Origin: a bacterium
GTDB lineage: Bacteria; Electryoneota; RPQS01
Assembly (NCBI GenBank): GCA_016702305.1
Contig: JADJEH010000001.1
Span: 186,001 to 250,000 of the forward strand
Direction of reading: 5' to 3'
DNA: 64,000 nucleotides
In this document: one piece after another, positions 25,924 to 34,491 of the stretch
How positions within the stretch are numbered: position 1 is the first letter of the stretch
Layout of the letters: each line of letters starts with the position of its first letter
Translations under genes and position numbers: made by a program
Notes under the pieces: generated by a model
What the model was told of the DNA's origin: nothing
What the model saw: the letters and a program-made list of their open reading frames with translations, nothing else
Database searches by the model: none

Positions 25924-27303
25924 ATGGCCAAAAACCGTATTCTTGTTGTAGATGACGAACAGCACTTTCGCGATTGGTTGGTCCAGACCCTGAAACGACG
26001 GAACTACGCCGTCGAGGCCTGTGAGGACGGTCAATCCGCACTGAACTTGTTAGAAGAGGGTCAGCAGTTTGACGTAATCGTGACGGACGTTCGGATGCCG
26101 AAGATGTCCGGTCTGCAGCTCTTGCGGACGACCCAGGAGCGTTTCCCGGGCGTGGACGTGGTCATCATGACCCAATACGGCAGCGTCCCGGAGGCGGTCG
26201 CGGCCTTGAAGGACGGCGCGATTGACTTCCTCGAAAAACCCTTCCCGCAGGAGACCCTCCTGCTCAGAATCCAGAAGGCGTTTGAGTCGCGCAAGCTGAA
26301 GCTTGAGAATTTTGAGTTGAAGCGCGAACTTGGTTCGAAATTCCAGTTCAACAACATTCTGGGGCAGTCGCCCAAGATGATTGAAGTGCTCGAACAGTTG
26401 GAGATGATCGTGCCGACCAAGGCGACGGTCTTGATTCAGGGCGAATCGGGGACGGGCAAGGAATTGATCGCGCGCGCTCTGCACGAAAACAGCCCGCGGC
26501 GCGGCGGTCCGTTTGTCAAGATTAACTGCGCGGCGATGCCCGAGACGCTGATGGAATCCGAGCTGTTCGGCCACGAGAAGGGCGCGTTTACCGGGGCGAT
26601 CAAAACGGTCGAAGGCCGGTTCGCGCTGGCGCACGGCGGCACACTGCTGCTGGATGAAGTCAGCGAGATGTCCACGGCGATGCAGGCCAAGCTATTGCGC
26701 GTGCTGCAAGAGCGTGAGTTTGAAAAACTGGGCGGCCGCGAGACGATCAAGATAGATGTGCGTATCGTGGCCACGACCAATCGCGACTTGAAGAAGGCGA
26801 TTGCCGACGGTCAATTCCGCGAAGACCTGTTCCACCGCTTAAACGTCTGCCCGATCAGGGTTAGCGCGTTGCGCGAACGCCGCGAGGACATTCCGGTACT
26901 GGTCAGCCATTTCGTGGCGGCCTATTCGAATGAGTACGCGAAGAATGTGCAGGGAATTGACGAGCAGGCGATGGAGCAGCTCATCAGCTACGATTGGCCG
27001 GGCAACGTGCGCGAGTTGCAGCACAAGATCGAACGCGCCGTTATCATGTGCGACGACAGCCTCGTGCGCACCAAGCACCTTTATCTGGACGGAATCGAGA
27101 CAGCGCCGCAATCCGAGACAATGTTCACGCTGGACGCGCAGACGACGGCGACGCTGGCTGAGATCGAGAAGGCCGCGATCTTCCGGGCATTGCGAGTCCA
27201 CGACAACAACCGCACCAAGACCGCTGAGTCGCTGGGGATCTCAATTCGTACGCTCCGCAACAAGTTGCGCGAGTACCGTGAAGAGGGCATTGCCGTAGAT
27301 TAG
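25924..27303 (+). CDS. sigma-54-dependent response regulator (NtrC family)
   Basis: A 459-residue DNA-binding activator. Residues 1-120 are a receiver with the acidic pair D10/D11, phospho-acceptor D55 (VTDVRMP) and K105. Residues about 140-385 are the sigma-54-interacting AAA ATPase with Walker A GESGTGKE (173-180) and the loop GAFTGA (220-225) that contacts sigma-54. The C-terminus (about 415-455) is a Fis-type helix-turn-helix (TKTAESLGISIRTLRNKL). ATG at 25924 has AGGAG at 25909. The sensor kinase is not adjacent. Its position 3.4 kb from a sigma-54-driven flagellar cluster makes it a candidate FlgR/FlrC-like regulator; that is inference. Confidence 0.93.
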   Translation: MAKNRILVVDDEQHFRDWLVQTLKRRNYAVEACEDGQSALNLLEEGQQFDVIVTDVRMPKMSGLQLLRTTQERFPGVDVVIMTQYGSVPEAVAALKDGAIDFLEKPFPQETLLLRIQKAFESRKLKLENFELKRELGSKFQFNNILGQSPKMIEVLEQLEMIVPTKATVLIQGESGTGKELIARALHENSPRRGGPFVKINCAAMPETLMESELFGHEKGAFTGAIKTVEGRFALAHGGTLLLDEVSEMSTAMQAKLLRVLQEREFEKLGGRETIKIDVRIVATTNRDLKKAIADGQFREDLFHRLNVCPIRVSALRERREDIPVLVSHFVAAYSNEYAKNVQGIDEQAMEQLISYDWPGNVRELQHKIERAVIMCDDSLVRTKHLYLDGIETAPQSETMFTLDAQTTATLAEIEKAAIFRALRVHDNNRTKTAESLGISIRTLRNKLREYREEGIAVD

Positions 27304-27327
27304 ATTGGTACACTTCGTGACAAATGT

Positions 27328-27365
27328 GAACGCGGCGACTCAGATGAGTCGCCGCGTTCTTATTT
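27328..27365. terminator. bidirectional terminator after the sigma-54 activator
   Basis: A perfect 15-bp inverted repeat (27328-27342 and 27345-27359) separated by GA, followed by TTATTT. It sits between the convergent genes ending at 27303 and 27383. Its stem and that of the hairpin at 16485 share a GACTCA/TGAGTC-type apex. Confidence 0.75.
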
Positions 27366-27382
27366 GCGACTACTTTGACAAG

Positions 27383-28525
27383 TTAGTCTAACGTTCGGCG
27401 ATAGAATCCGACCGCGATGACCAGCATCGCCGTGCCGAAGACCATCATGGGCCAGATGTCGGGCCAGAGATCAGGCAGAGTGTTGCCTTTCAGCACAATG
27501 CCGCGCACGACTCGATGGAAATGGGTCAACGGCAAGACGTTGCCGATGTGCTGCGCCCACATCGGCATGCCGCGGAAGGGAAACATGAAGCCTGACAAAA
27601 GAATATTCGGCAGGAAGAAAAAGAAGGTCATCTGCATCGCCTGAAGCTGGTTGCGCACGAGCGAAGAGATGGTGATGCCCACCATCAGATTGGCCGCAAC
27701 GAATACGAACGCCGCCAAATACAGCGTCAGAAGACTGCCAAACATGGGGATATGGAAAAGCACTCGCGCTGCAATGAGAATGATCGTCGCTTGCAACAGG
27801 CCGATCACGATATACGGGACGATTTTGCCCGCCATCACCTCGAAGGGGAGTACCGGCATCGCCAGGAGGTTTTCCATGGTCCCGCGTTCGCGTTCCCGCG
27901 TAATGGCCAGTCCGGTCATCAGCACCATCGTCATCGTGAGAATCACGCCCATTAAACCGGGAACAATGTTGAAGTGCGTGTTGCCCTCGGGATTGTAGAG
28001 CCGTTGTACCCTGACCTCGAAAGGAGCAGGGGAGGGGGCCAAGTGCGACAGGGCGCCGGTCAATTCACGGCGGGCCGTCAACTCGGCCAGAGTGCTGACG
28101 GACGAGAGCGCCATGCCGGTCGCGGCGGGGTCGGTGGCGTCCGCCTCAAGGAGTAAAGCCGGATGTTCACCGCGCAAGAGCTGGCGCGTGAAGTCCGGTG
28201 GAATGTTGACCAGAAATTGTATCGTACCCTGCGCCAACGCGGCACGGCCCGACTCTTCGTCAGGAACTTCCCCGACGATGGTGAAGTAGTCTGAATTCTT
28301 TAGCGTCGCGACCAGCGTGCGGACGATGTCGCTGTGGTCTTGTATCAGCAAGCCGGTCGGCATGTGCCGCGGATCGCTGTTGATGGCATAGCCGAACAAC
28401 ATTAATTGAATAATCGGAATGCCGATGATCATGCCGAATGTCAAGCGATCGCGTTTGAGCTGCAAGAACTCCTTGACGACCATGCTCCACCAGCGGGACG
28501 CGCCCTCGGGGCTGTAGAATCTCAT
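27383..28525 (-). CDS. ABC-2 type transporter permease
   Basis: The 380-residue permease has one N-terminal membrane segment (about 28-48, MIIGIPIIQLMLFGYAINS), a periplasmic domain to about residue 175, and five or six C-terminal helices (about 185-375). This is the layout of the YhhJ/YbhR-type exporter permeases. The segment TRERERGTMENLLAMPV is the characteristic ABC-2 motif. It overlaps the ATPase gene by four bases, and the HlyD gene lies upstream, so a tripartite drug or lipid exporter is likely. A TolC-like channel is not in the window. Confidence 0.92.
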   Translation of the reverse strand: MRFYSPEGASRWWSMVVKEFLQLKRDRLTFGMIIGIPIIQLMLFGYAINSDPRHMPTGLLIQDHSDIVRTLVATLKNSDYFTIVGEVPDEESGRAALAQGTIQFLVNIPPDFTRQLLRGEHPALLLEADATDPAATGMALSSVSTLAELTARRELTGALSHLAPSPAPFEVRVQRLYNPEGNTHFNIVPGLMGVILTMTMVLMTGLAITRERERGTMENLLAMPVLPFEVMAGKIVPYIVIGLLQATIILIAARVLFHIPMFGSLLTLYLAAFVFVAANLMVGITISSLVRNQLQAMQMTFFFFLPNILLSGFMFPFRGMPMWAQHIGNVLPLTHFHRVVRGIVLKGNTLPDLWPDIWPMMVFGTAMLVIAVGFYRRTLD

Positions 28526-29457
28526 GACGGGCTCCCATTCTGCGGGGCGGCCGTTTTCATCAGATAGATAAACACGTCTTCTAGCCCGGTCTCGACCTGC
28601 TCAACCCGACGCGATGTTCCGGCGACGGCGCGATCAATCGTGGCACGCGTCTGTGCCGCGTCCAGGCCGCTGACATGCAGAGCGGTGCCAAACAGAACAG
28701 TCTGAGCAATCCCCGGCGTAATCTGCAGGGCCTCGGAGAGTTCGAGCAGATGCTCGCCGTAGACAATAAAGGTGCTGAGGTTCTGCGACGCCACAATTTC
28801 GGGTGAGGTGCCTTTGGCCAGCAGTTTCCCGTTAGCAATGTAGGCCAGCTTATGACAGCGTTCCGCTTCGTCCATGTAGTGCGTGCTGACCAGCACCGAG
28901 ATCCCACGGCTGGCCAAAAGATGAAGTTCCTCCCAAAAATCGCGCCGTGCCGAGGGATCCACGCCGGCGGTCGGTTCATCCAACAAGAGCAGTTCCGGCC
29001 GATGCAGCATACAGGCGGCCAGCGCCAGCCGCTGCTTCCAACCACCGGAAAGTTGGCCGACCAGTTGATTGGCGCGCGAGGTCAAGCCGAGTTCGTCGAG
29101 CGTGGTGTTGACTGCGGTGCGGCGATCCGGCATGTAGTACATGCGGGCCACGAACTCGAGATTCTCGCGAATTGTGAGATCTTCCCAATACGAAAAGCGC
29201 TGCGTCATGTAGCCTACATGCCGCTTGATACCCGCGCTCTGCTTGAGAATGTCGTAGCCCAAACAGGTACCGCTGCCTGAGTCGGGAGTCAGCAGGCCGC
29301 ACATCATGCGAATCGTCGTCGTTTTGCCGCTGCCATTGGGCCCGAGAAAACCGAATATCTCACCGCGCTTCACCTGCAGCGAGACCTGATTCACCACGCG
29401 CTTGTGGCCAAAGCACTTGACGAGGTCGTGGACGTCTATCGCAAGTTCGGAGTTCAC
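28522..29457 (-). CDS. ABC transporter ATP-binding protein
   Basis: The 311 residues carry Walker A GPNGSGKTT near residue 40, the Q-loop YMTQRFSYWEDLT, the signature QLSGGWKQRLALA (usual LSGGQ altered to LSGGW), Walker B LLLLDEPTAGVD, and the H-loop STHYMDE. The C-terminal extension ends in GLEDVFIYLM, typical of exporters of the CcmA/YbhF type. The start is GTG, overlapping the HlyD stop by four bases. It powers the adjacent ABC-2 permease. Confidence 0.94.
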   Translation of the reverse strand: MNSELAIDVHDLVKCFGHKRVVNQVSLQVKRGEIFGFLGPNGSGKTTTIRMMCGLLTPDSGSGTCLGYDILKQSAGIKRHVGYMTQRFSYWEDLTIRENLEFVARMYYMPDRRTAVNTTLDELGLTSRANQLVGQLSGGWKQRLALAACMLHRPELLLLDEPTAGVDPSARRDFWEELHLLASRGISVLVSTHYMDEAERCHKLAYIANGKLLAKGTSPEIVASQNLSTFIVYGEHLLELSEALQITPGIAQTVLFGTALHVSGLDAAQTRATIDRAVAGTSRRVEQVETGLEDVFIYLMKTAAPQNGSPS

Positions 29458-30425
29458 GGGAGTCTTACGCTCACAGGCTGGCCGACGTTGAGGCGTGTAG
29501 CGCCATCAGCGGGTCGCGCTTCGACCATGAAGACAAGTTTGGAACGCGTTTCGTTGCTGTAGATGATCGGCGGCGTAAATTCGGCACTCGCGGAGATGTA
29601 GGAAATCGTAGCCGGAAGCTCGCCGGTGCGGCCATCTATCGTCACGAGAACGGATTGGCCGGGCGACAGCTTGCCTAAATGCGTCTCCGGTACATAGAAC
29701 CGCAGTTTGAGGTTTGCTGGCGGAAGCAGTCGGACCACGGGCGCTCCAGTTGGTACCCATTCCCCCACCTCGTACAATACATCGTAAACCAACCCACCGG
29801 TCACGGCGCTGACGGCTTTTTGGTCGAGCCGCCACTTGGCCTGGTCGTAGGCGGCTTGCGCCGCCTGCACCAGAGCGGCCTGCGCCTGCACCTGATCCGA
29901 GCGTGCGGGGAGAGAGGCGACTTTCAGTTGGTTTCGCAACTCGCGGACCCGAGCGGCGGCCTGGTCGGCCTGGGCGCGCACAATTTCCATTTGCTCCGGG
30001 GACACTCCGCCAGATTTAAACACGGCGTCCTCGCGGCGGAGGGTGGACTGCGTGAGCTTCTCGTTCGCTTCGGCTTGGGCCAATTGCGCCTGAATCACGT
30101 CAATTTCTTGCGGACGACGGCCCTGCTGCAAGTCCTCAAGCTGCGACCGGGCGGCCAGCAACTGCTGTTCGGATTGCCGCAGTACTGCCGACTCGACTTG
30201 AGCATCCAACGAAAACAATGGGGCGTTTGCGGCCACGGTCGAGCCGCGCTGCACCATGACGCTGTCCAAGCGGCCCGGCTGAGACGAAGCCACGTTAACG
30301 AAGTCGCCTTCGACGTAACCTTGATACTGGTCCGGAGGCTTGGTGCCGCAGCCGACCACCAACAGCAAGCCTGTCAGCCCCGCAAGGATAACAGAGAGCA
30401 GCGTTGAGAATTTCGGTGTCTTCAT
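29454..30425 (-). CDS. HlyD-family membrane fusion lipoprotein
   Basis: The 323 residues begin with a lipoprotein signal ending LLVVGC (Cys near 26). The biotinyl/lipoyl-like half DFVNVASSQPGRLDSVMVQRGSTV, then a long alpha-hairpin coiled coil (about 75-195, rich in Gln/Ala), then beta-barrel segments (LKLRFYVPETHLGKLSPGQSV) follow the periplasmic adaptor order. ATG at 30425 is preferred; TTG at 30431 is possible. It should bridge the ABC exporter to an outer-membrane factor in the periplasm. Confidence 0.92.
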   Translation of the reverse strand: MKTPKFSTLLSVILAGLTGLLLVVGCGTKPPDQYQGYVEGDFVNVASSQPGRLDSVMVQRGSTVAANAPLFSLDAQVESAVLRQSEQQLLAARSQLEDLQQGRRPQEIDVIQAQLAQAEANEKLTQSTLRREDAVFKSGGVSPEQMEIVRAQADQAAARVRELRNQLKVASLPARSDQVQAQAALVQAAQAAYDQAKWRLDQKAVSAVTGGLVYDVLYEVGEWVPTGAPVVRLLPPANLKLRFYVPETHLGKLSPGQSVLVTIDGRTGELPATISYISASAEFTPPIIYSNETRSKLVFMVEARPADGATRLNVGQPVSVRLP

Positions 30426-30659
30426 GTCCAACCTAGTCGGTCAATGGGTGATACAATACAAGTACGGCAATTTCAGCGTGCCTCGCAAGGCCGTTTCCCC
30501 GCGCCTTGGGCGACATTGTACAAGGCGAACGGCACCGCAAATGTCATGTCTCATGGCCGGACAACTTCAACCACCTCCGCCGGGAAAATGGTGCCGCAAC
30601 GAGAAGCCCAGGGCGGCAGAGGAAGGTCAACCGAGGTGACCCACTCACACGCTAAGCTA

Positions 30660-30679
30660 TTTAAATAAATTGATTTAAA
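30660..30679. promoter_or_regulatory. AT-rich dyad upstream of the flgC sigma-54 promoter
   Basis: TTTAAAT (30660-30666) and ATTTAAA (30673-30679) form a perfect 7-base dyad with spacer AAATTG, centred about 73 bases before the predicted transcription start. It could bind the sigma-54 activator or another regulator. An UP-type or curved AT tract is the alternative. Confidence 0.4.
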
Positions 30680-30716
30680 CGATGCCACAAGGCCGAAACT
30701 CAAGTTTTCGGGGGGT

Positions 30717-30732
30717 CGGCACGATAACTGCT
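30717..30732 (+). promoter_or_regulatory. sigma-54 promoter of the flgC operon
   Basis: CGGCACGATAACTGCT matches TGGCACG-N4-TTGCW at 10 of 12 defined positions with the required 12-base GG-to-GC interval. Predicted transcription start is about 30743, giving a leader of about 27 bases before ATG 30770. Confidence 0.75.
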
Positions 30733-30769
30733 TATTGCTCCGGTGGCAAAAAAGCTCAAGGGTCGCTTG

Positions 30770-31258
30770 ATGGAACTTCACCCCCTATTCTCTGGCATGA
30801 ATTCGAGTGTGTCGGGCATGACAGCCCAACGCAAGCGCATGAATGCCATCGCCGAGAACATTGCGAACATCGAAACGACTCGCACGGAGGAAGGCGGCCC
30901 GTACCGCCGCAAGGTCACCGTGCTGGCCGAAGATGAGCGCTTTGAAACCGCGCTGGAGCGGAGCACAAACCAGAAGCTAGCGCGCAGCGACAGCGATCAC
31001 ATGTTCGGGCGCGATGAAGACAAGCTGCTATCGCCGATGAACGGTGTCCAGGCGACCATCGAGCGCGATCCGTCGGCGTTTCGCGAGGTCTATGATCCCG
31101 ATCATCCCGACGCTGACGAAAACGGTATCGTGAAGTTGCCCAACGTGGACTTGGTGCAGGAGATGACAGAATTGATCAGCGCCTCCCGCGCATTTGAAGC
31201 CAATGTGACAGCCTTCAACGCAACGAAAGCCATGATGAAAAAGGCGCTCGACCTGTAG
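30770..31258 (+). CDS. flgC: flagellar proximal rod protein FlgC
   Basis: A structural protein of the proximal rod, exported by the flagellar type III system. The 162 residues begin MELHPLFSGMNSSVSGMTAQRKRMNAIAENIAN, followed by the FlgC-specific GGPYRRK, and end with the C-terminal amphipathic helix (LISASRAFEANVTAFNATKAMMKKAL). ATG at 30770 has AAGG at 30758-30761 and lies downstream of the predicted sigma-54 start. A GTG at 30743 coincides with that start and is less likely. FlgB, its usual upstream partner, is absent. Confidence 0.93.
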   Translation: MELHPLFSGMNSSVSGMTAQRKRMNAIAENIANIETTRTEEGGPYRRKVTVLAEDERFETALERSTNQKLARSDSDHMFGRDEDKLLSPMNGVQATIERDPSAFREVYDPDHPDADENGIVKLPNVDLVQEMTELISASRAFEANVTAFNATKAMMKKALDL

Positions 31259-31259
31259 A

Positions 31260-31448
31260 ATGAAGATCAATACATCCTATACACCGCCCATTCAGCCGCC
31301 GCAAGCCCGGCCCGCGGCGGCACCGCAAAGCACAGAACGCGATTCCGCCGAGTCCAGGCTGCGCGAACTGATCGCGCAGCGGCACGCCGAATTTGAGCGC
31401 CATAGTCCGATCGAAGAGCTCGGTAAACACCTTGATCTGAGGGCCTGA
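31260..31448 (+). CDS. small unrecognised protein between flgC and fliE
   Basis: A 62-residue frame begins one base after the flgC stop and ends three bases before fliE. The N-terminus is Pro/Ala-rich and disordered (PPIQPPQARPAAAPQ). The C-terminal half is charged and helical (LRELIAQRHAEFERHSPIEELGKHLDL). The perfect fit in the operon argues that it is translated. It lacks FlgM-like features. The function is unknown. Confidence 0.55.
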   Translation: MKINTSYTPPIQPPQARPAAAPQSTERDSAESRLRELIAQRHAEFERHSPIEELGKHLDLRA

Positions 31449-31451
31449 TCC

Positions 31452-31748
31452 ATGATCTACGGAATTGACCGGCTGACGCCGATTCCGCCAATTGCCTCCG
31501 GTAAGAACGAGAGTTCGCCGACCGGCGGCGCGAGTTTCGGTGACACTCTATCTCAGTTTATCGGTGATGTGAACAAAATGCAGGTTGAAGCCGGCGAGAA
31601 GACGCAACTCTTCGCCACCGGCCAGATCCAAGACGTTCACGAAGTCATGTCGGCCGTCGAAGAGGCGTCCATCTCGATGGCGCTGCTGTTGGAAATTCGC
31701 AAGAAAGCGCTCGAAGGCTATCAGGAGCTGATGCGCACGCCCGTGTAA
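31452..31748 (+). CDS. fliE: flagellar hook-basal body protein FliE
   Basis: FliE joins the MS ring to the rod and is an early export substrate. The 98 residues have a Ser/Gly-rich N-terminus (about 1-35) and the conserved C-terminal block QVEAGEKTQLFATGQIQDVHEVMSAVEEASISMALLLEIRKKALEGYQELMR, which matches FliE in position and length. It starts three bases after the preceding small gene and lies 30 bases before fliF. Confidence 0.93.
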   Translation: MIYGIDRLTPIPPIASGKNESSPTGGASFGDTLSQFIGDVNKMQVEAGEKTQLFATGQIQDVHEVMSAVEEASISMALLLEIRKKALEGYQELMRTPV

Positions 31749-31778
31749 TCGGACGCGCAAATCACGGATCATACGTAA

Positions 31779-33479
31779 ATGGGAAATCCACTCGATACAT
31801 TGCGCGAATTGTGGCAGCGGCTGACCGTTAATCAGCGGGGCACGCTGGTCATCGGCATCGGGCTCATCGTCGCGATCGCGGCCGCCGCCGTGTCTTACAC
31901 GACGCGGCCTGTTATGGCGACACTGTATAGCGGCTTGGAAGCCAAAGACGCCGCCGCCGTTGCCGATCAGCTTCGCGACCAAAAAATCCAGTTCGACGTA
32001 TCCAGCGACGGCACGATCAAGGTGCCGCAGGAGCACGTCAACTCGCTGCGGTTAACGTTTGCCGAAAAGGGCATACCGCATTCCGGCGAATTGGGTTATG
32101 AACTGTTTGACAAACCGATGCTCGGTCTGACCGATCAATTGCAGAAGCTCAACCAGAGGCGCGCGATTGAAGGTGAACTTGCGCGCACGATGGGCGCCAT
32201 TGAAGGCGTGGAAAACGCCCGCGTGCACCTGGTGATACCGGAGCAGCGTCTATTTCGCGAAGATCAGAAACCCGCAACGGCCTCGATAGTGTTGACCTTG
32301 AAGTCAGGCTATTCGATGAATAAGAAGCAGGTCGCGGCGCTGACGAGTCTGACCGCTTATGCCGTGGAAGGGCTCGACCCGCAGCACGTCACGATCATGG
32401 ATTCAGAAGGCAATCCGCTCACCAACGGCCCGCGCGATGAGTTGGCCGGGTTGTCCTCGACTCAATTGGAAACGCAGGCACTCGTTGAGCAGGAGCTCGA
32501 GCGGAAGGCGCAGGCGCTTCTGGAAGACGTCGTCGGGACGGGGCGCTCGCGCGTGGAAGTTACGGTCAAGCTTAACTGGAATCGCGTGGAACGCACGCTG
32601 GAAGACTTTGACCCTGACCGCATCGCGACACTCTCCGAGGAGTCGCAATCGAGCGACGATCCCGCGACCGGGACGACAGAAAAAATTGTGACGAACTATC
32701 AAGTGCCCCGCACAGTCGAAAAGATTGTACCGGCGGTCGGCACGATTGAGAAAATATGGGCCTCCGTCTTGATTGACGGGAGCTATTCGAGCGCGACGGG
32801 CGCGGACGGCGCGCCGACACAACAGTATGTCGAGCGAACGCCGCAGGAATTAGAGAAATTTCGCTCGATGGTATCCAGTGCGCTGGGAATTGACGCCGAC
32901 CGCAGCGATGAGCTGACTGTCATGTCCTTCCAGTTCTCGCAGGACAACGGCCCGGCGGCGGACGAAGTCGCGCAGCCGACAGGTTGGCTCAGTTTGCTGC
33001 TGCAATTCGCGGATAAGATCATCCTGGTGATCGTGCTCGTGCTGGCGTTCTTCGCCGTGCGCGGCGCATTAAGCAAGATGAGTCAGCGACTTCCTGCGCT
33101 TCCCGGCGCTCCGGCTGTGACGATGATCGGATCGGGCGAACACGCGCAACTCGCGGGCGCCACGGCCGGTCACGCGCATTCCGGCGGCGCAGCATCGCAA
33201 CTTCAGCAAAGTCCAGTTGCCGGGATGGCCGCACTAAGCGGCGGCGCGATGTCGCCGATGGGACAAGCGACCACGGTAATGAGCAGCGACGGTTCGCCGA
33301 AGGTCGTCTTCAAGAGTGCAACGAGCGGCACGCAACTGATCGAACTCGATGACGGCGGTCCGTCCGTGGAAGCGCTGAAAGCGCAAGAGATGTTGAATCG
33401 AACGGTTGCCTTCGTCACGGCGAAGCCAGACAATGCAGCGCAAATCCTGAGAAGCTGGGTGATGGATGGCACCAACTGA
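31779..33479 (+). CDS. fliF: flagellar MS-ring protein FliF
   Basis: The 566-residue MS-ring subunit of the inner membrane. The first membrane segment is at about residues 21-42 (GTLVIGIGLIVAIAAAAVSY) and the second at about 405-428 (ILVIVLVLAFFAV). Between them are the ring-building motifs (EGELARTMGAIEGVENARVHLVIPE and VEVTVKLNWNRVERTLEDFDPD). The C-terminus NRTVAFVTAKPDNAAQILRSWV is the FliG-binding segment. It overlaps fliG by 14 bases. Confidence 0.96.
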   Translation: MGNPLDTLRELWQRLTVNQRGTLVIGIGLIVAIAAAAVSYTTRPVMATLYSGLEAKDAAAVADQLRDQKIQFDVSSDGTIKVPQEHVNSLRLTFAEKGIPHSGELGYELFDKPMLGLTDQLQKLNQRRAIEGELARTMGAIEGVENARVHLVIPEQRLFREDQKPATASIVLTLKSGYSMNKKQVAALTSLTAYAVEGLDPQHVTIMDSEGNPLTNGPRDELAGLSSTQLETQALVEQELERKAQALLEDVVGTGRSRVEVTVKLNWNRVERTLEDFDPDRIATLSEESQSSDDPATGTTEKIVTNYQVPRTVEKIVPAVGTIEKIWASVLIDGSYSSATGADGAPTQQYVERTPQELEKFRSMVSSALGIDADRSDELTVMSFQFSQDNGPAADEVAQPTGWLSLLLQFADKIILVIVLVLAFFAVRGALSKMSQRLPALPGAPAVTMIGSGEHAQLAGATAGHAHSGGAASQLQQSPVAGMAALSGGAMSPMGQATTVMSSDGSPKVVFKSATSGTQLIELDDGGPSVEALKAQEMLNRTVAFVTAKPDNAAQILRSWVMDGTN

Positions 33480-34488
33480 AAAAGGTCTAACGACCAAACT
33501 CACGAATATTCAGAAAGCAGCGGTCTTTCTGATCTCAATCGGACCTGATGCATCGGCGGAGATCTACAAGCGGATGCAGCAGGACGAAATTGAGGACATT
33601 ACGAAGGAAATGCTGCGCATGCGCAACGTAGATTCAATGACGACCAATGCCGTCGTTGAAGAATTCTACCACATGATGTCCGCGCAGGACTTCGTGGCGA
33701 TTGGCGGTATGCAGTATGCCGAAGAAGTGCTAAACAAATCGCTGGGACCGGAGAAGGCGATTGAAGTCATCCGGCGCATCGAACGGTTGATCCGCGTCAA
33801 AGGCTTCAACGTGCTCAAGAACGTGGACCCCAACCAGTTGCTGGCGTTCATGCAGAAGGAACATCCACAGACGATCGCCTTCGTGCTCTGTCAATTGCAG
33901 CCGCAGCAGGGCGCTCAGATCTTGGCCGACCTCTCGCCAGACTTGCAGGCAGAAGTCATGATGCGTTACGCGAACATGGAACGCGTCGCGCCCGAGACGA
34001 TCTCGGCTGTGGAGTCGGTGCTGGAGTCGCGTATTGACTTTTCGCAGAACTCGAGCAAACTTGGCGGCGTCAAGGCCGCTGCCGAGATTCTGAACATGAT
34101 CGGCACGTCGGCCGAGCGCTCTATTCTCACCAAGATTAATGAACGCGCGCCAGACCTGGCGACTGAGATCAAGAATTTGATGTTCGTCTTCGAGGATATC
34201 GTCCAATTGGATGACCGCTCCATTCAGAAGGTGCTTAAGGAAGTAGATAACAAGGACCTGGCATTGGCGCTCAAGCATGTCAGCCCCGAAGTGAAGGAGC
34301 GCGTGCTGTCGAATATGTCGGAGCGCGCGTCGGAAACGATCAAGGAAGAAATCGAATACATGGGCCCGGTCCGCCTGCGCGAAGTCGAAGTGGCGCAGCA
34401 GCAGGTCGTGGACATCATCCGCCGTCTCGAAGAGCAAGGTCAAATTGTCGTCATGAGCGCCGGTAAGGGCGAAGTGATGGTGGAGTAA
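33466..34488 (+). CDS. fliG: flagellar motor switch protein FliG
   Basis: This C-ring rotor protein interacts with the MS ring and stators. The 340 residues include the N-terminal FliF-binding part (QKAAVFLISIGPDASAEIYKRM), the armadillo-like middle domain with HPQTIAFVLCQLQPQQ near residue 127, and the C-terminal torque domain with charged helix KEEIEYMGPVRLREVEVAQQQVVD near 293. The ATG lies within the end of fliF, as is common for translational coupling. Confidence 0.97.
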   Translation: MAPTEKGLTTKLTNIQKAAVFLISIGPDASAEIYKRMQQDEIEDITKEMLRMRNVDSMTTNAVVEEFYHMMSAQDFVAIGGMQYAEEVLNKSLGPEKAIEVIRRIERLIRVKGFNVLKNVDPNQLLAFMQKEHPQTIAFVLCQLQPQQGAQILADLSPDLQAEVMMRYANMERVAPETISAVESVLESRIDFSQNSSKLGGVKAAAEILNMIGTSAERSILTKINERAPDLATEIKNLMFVFEDIVQLDDRSIQKVLKEVDNKDLALALKHVSPEVKERVLSNMSERASETIKEEIEYMGPVRLREVEVAQQQVVDIIRRLEEQGQIVVMSAGKGEVMVE

Positions 34489-34491
34489 CGC

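Larger units (their letters stand above)
30426..30769. other. divergent intergenic region before the flagellar cluster
   Basis: The 344 bases contain a CGCCTTG / CAAGGCG inverted repeat (30502-30508 and 30521-30527), an AT-rich dyad at 30660-30679 and a sigma-54 promoter at 30717-30732. No rod-protein gene (flgB) or other credible coding frame is seen. I see no convincing promoter for the minus-strand exporter operon. Confidence 0.6.

Noticed and set aside
30700..30727. Possible sigma-28 promoter before flgC (TCAAGTTT...CACGATAA)
   Set aside because: The spacing needs an extra base and the same bases fit the sigma-54 consensus much better.
30743..30769. GTG 30743 as the flgC start
   Set aside because: It coincides with the predicted transcription start and lacks a ribosome site; ATG 30770 has AAGG and matches the family N-terminus.
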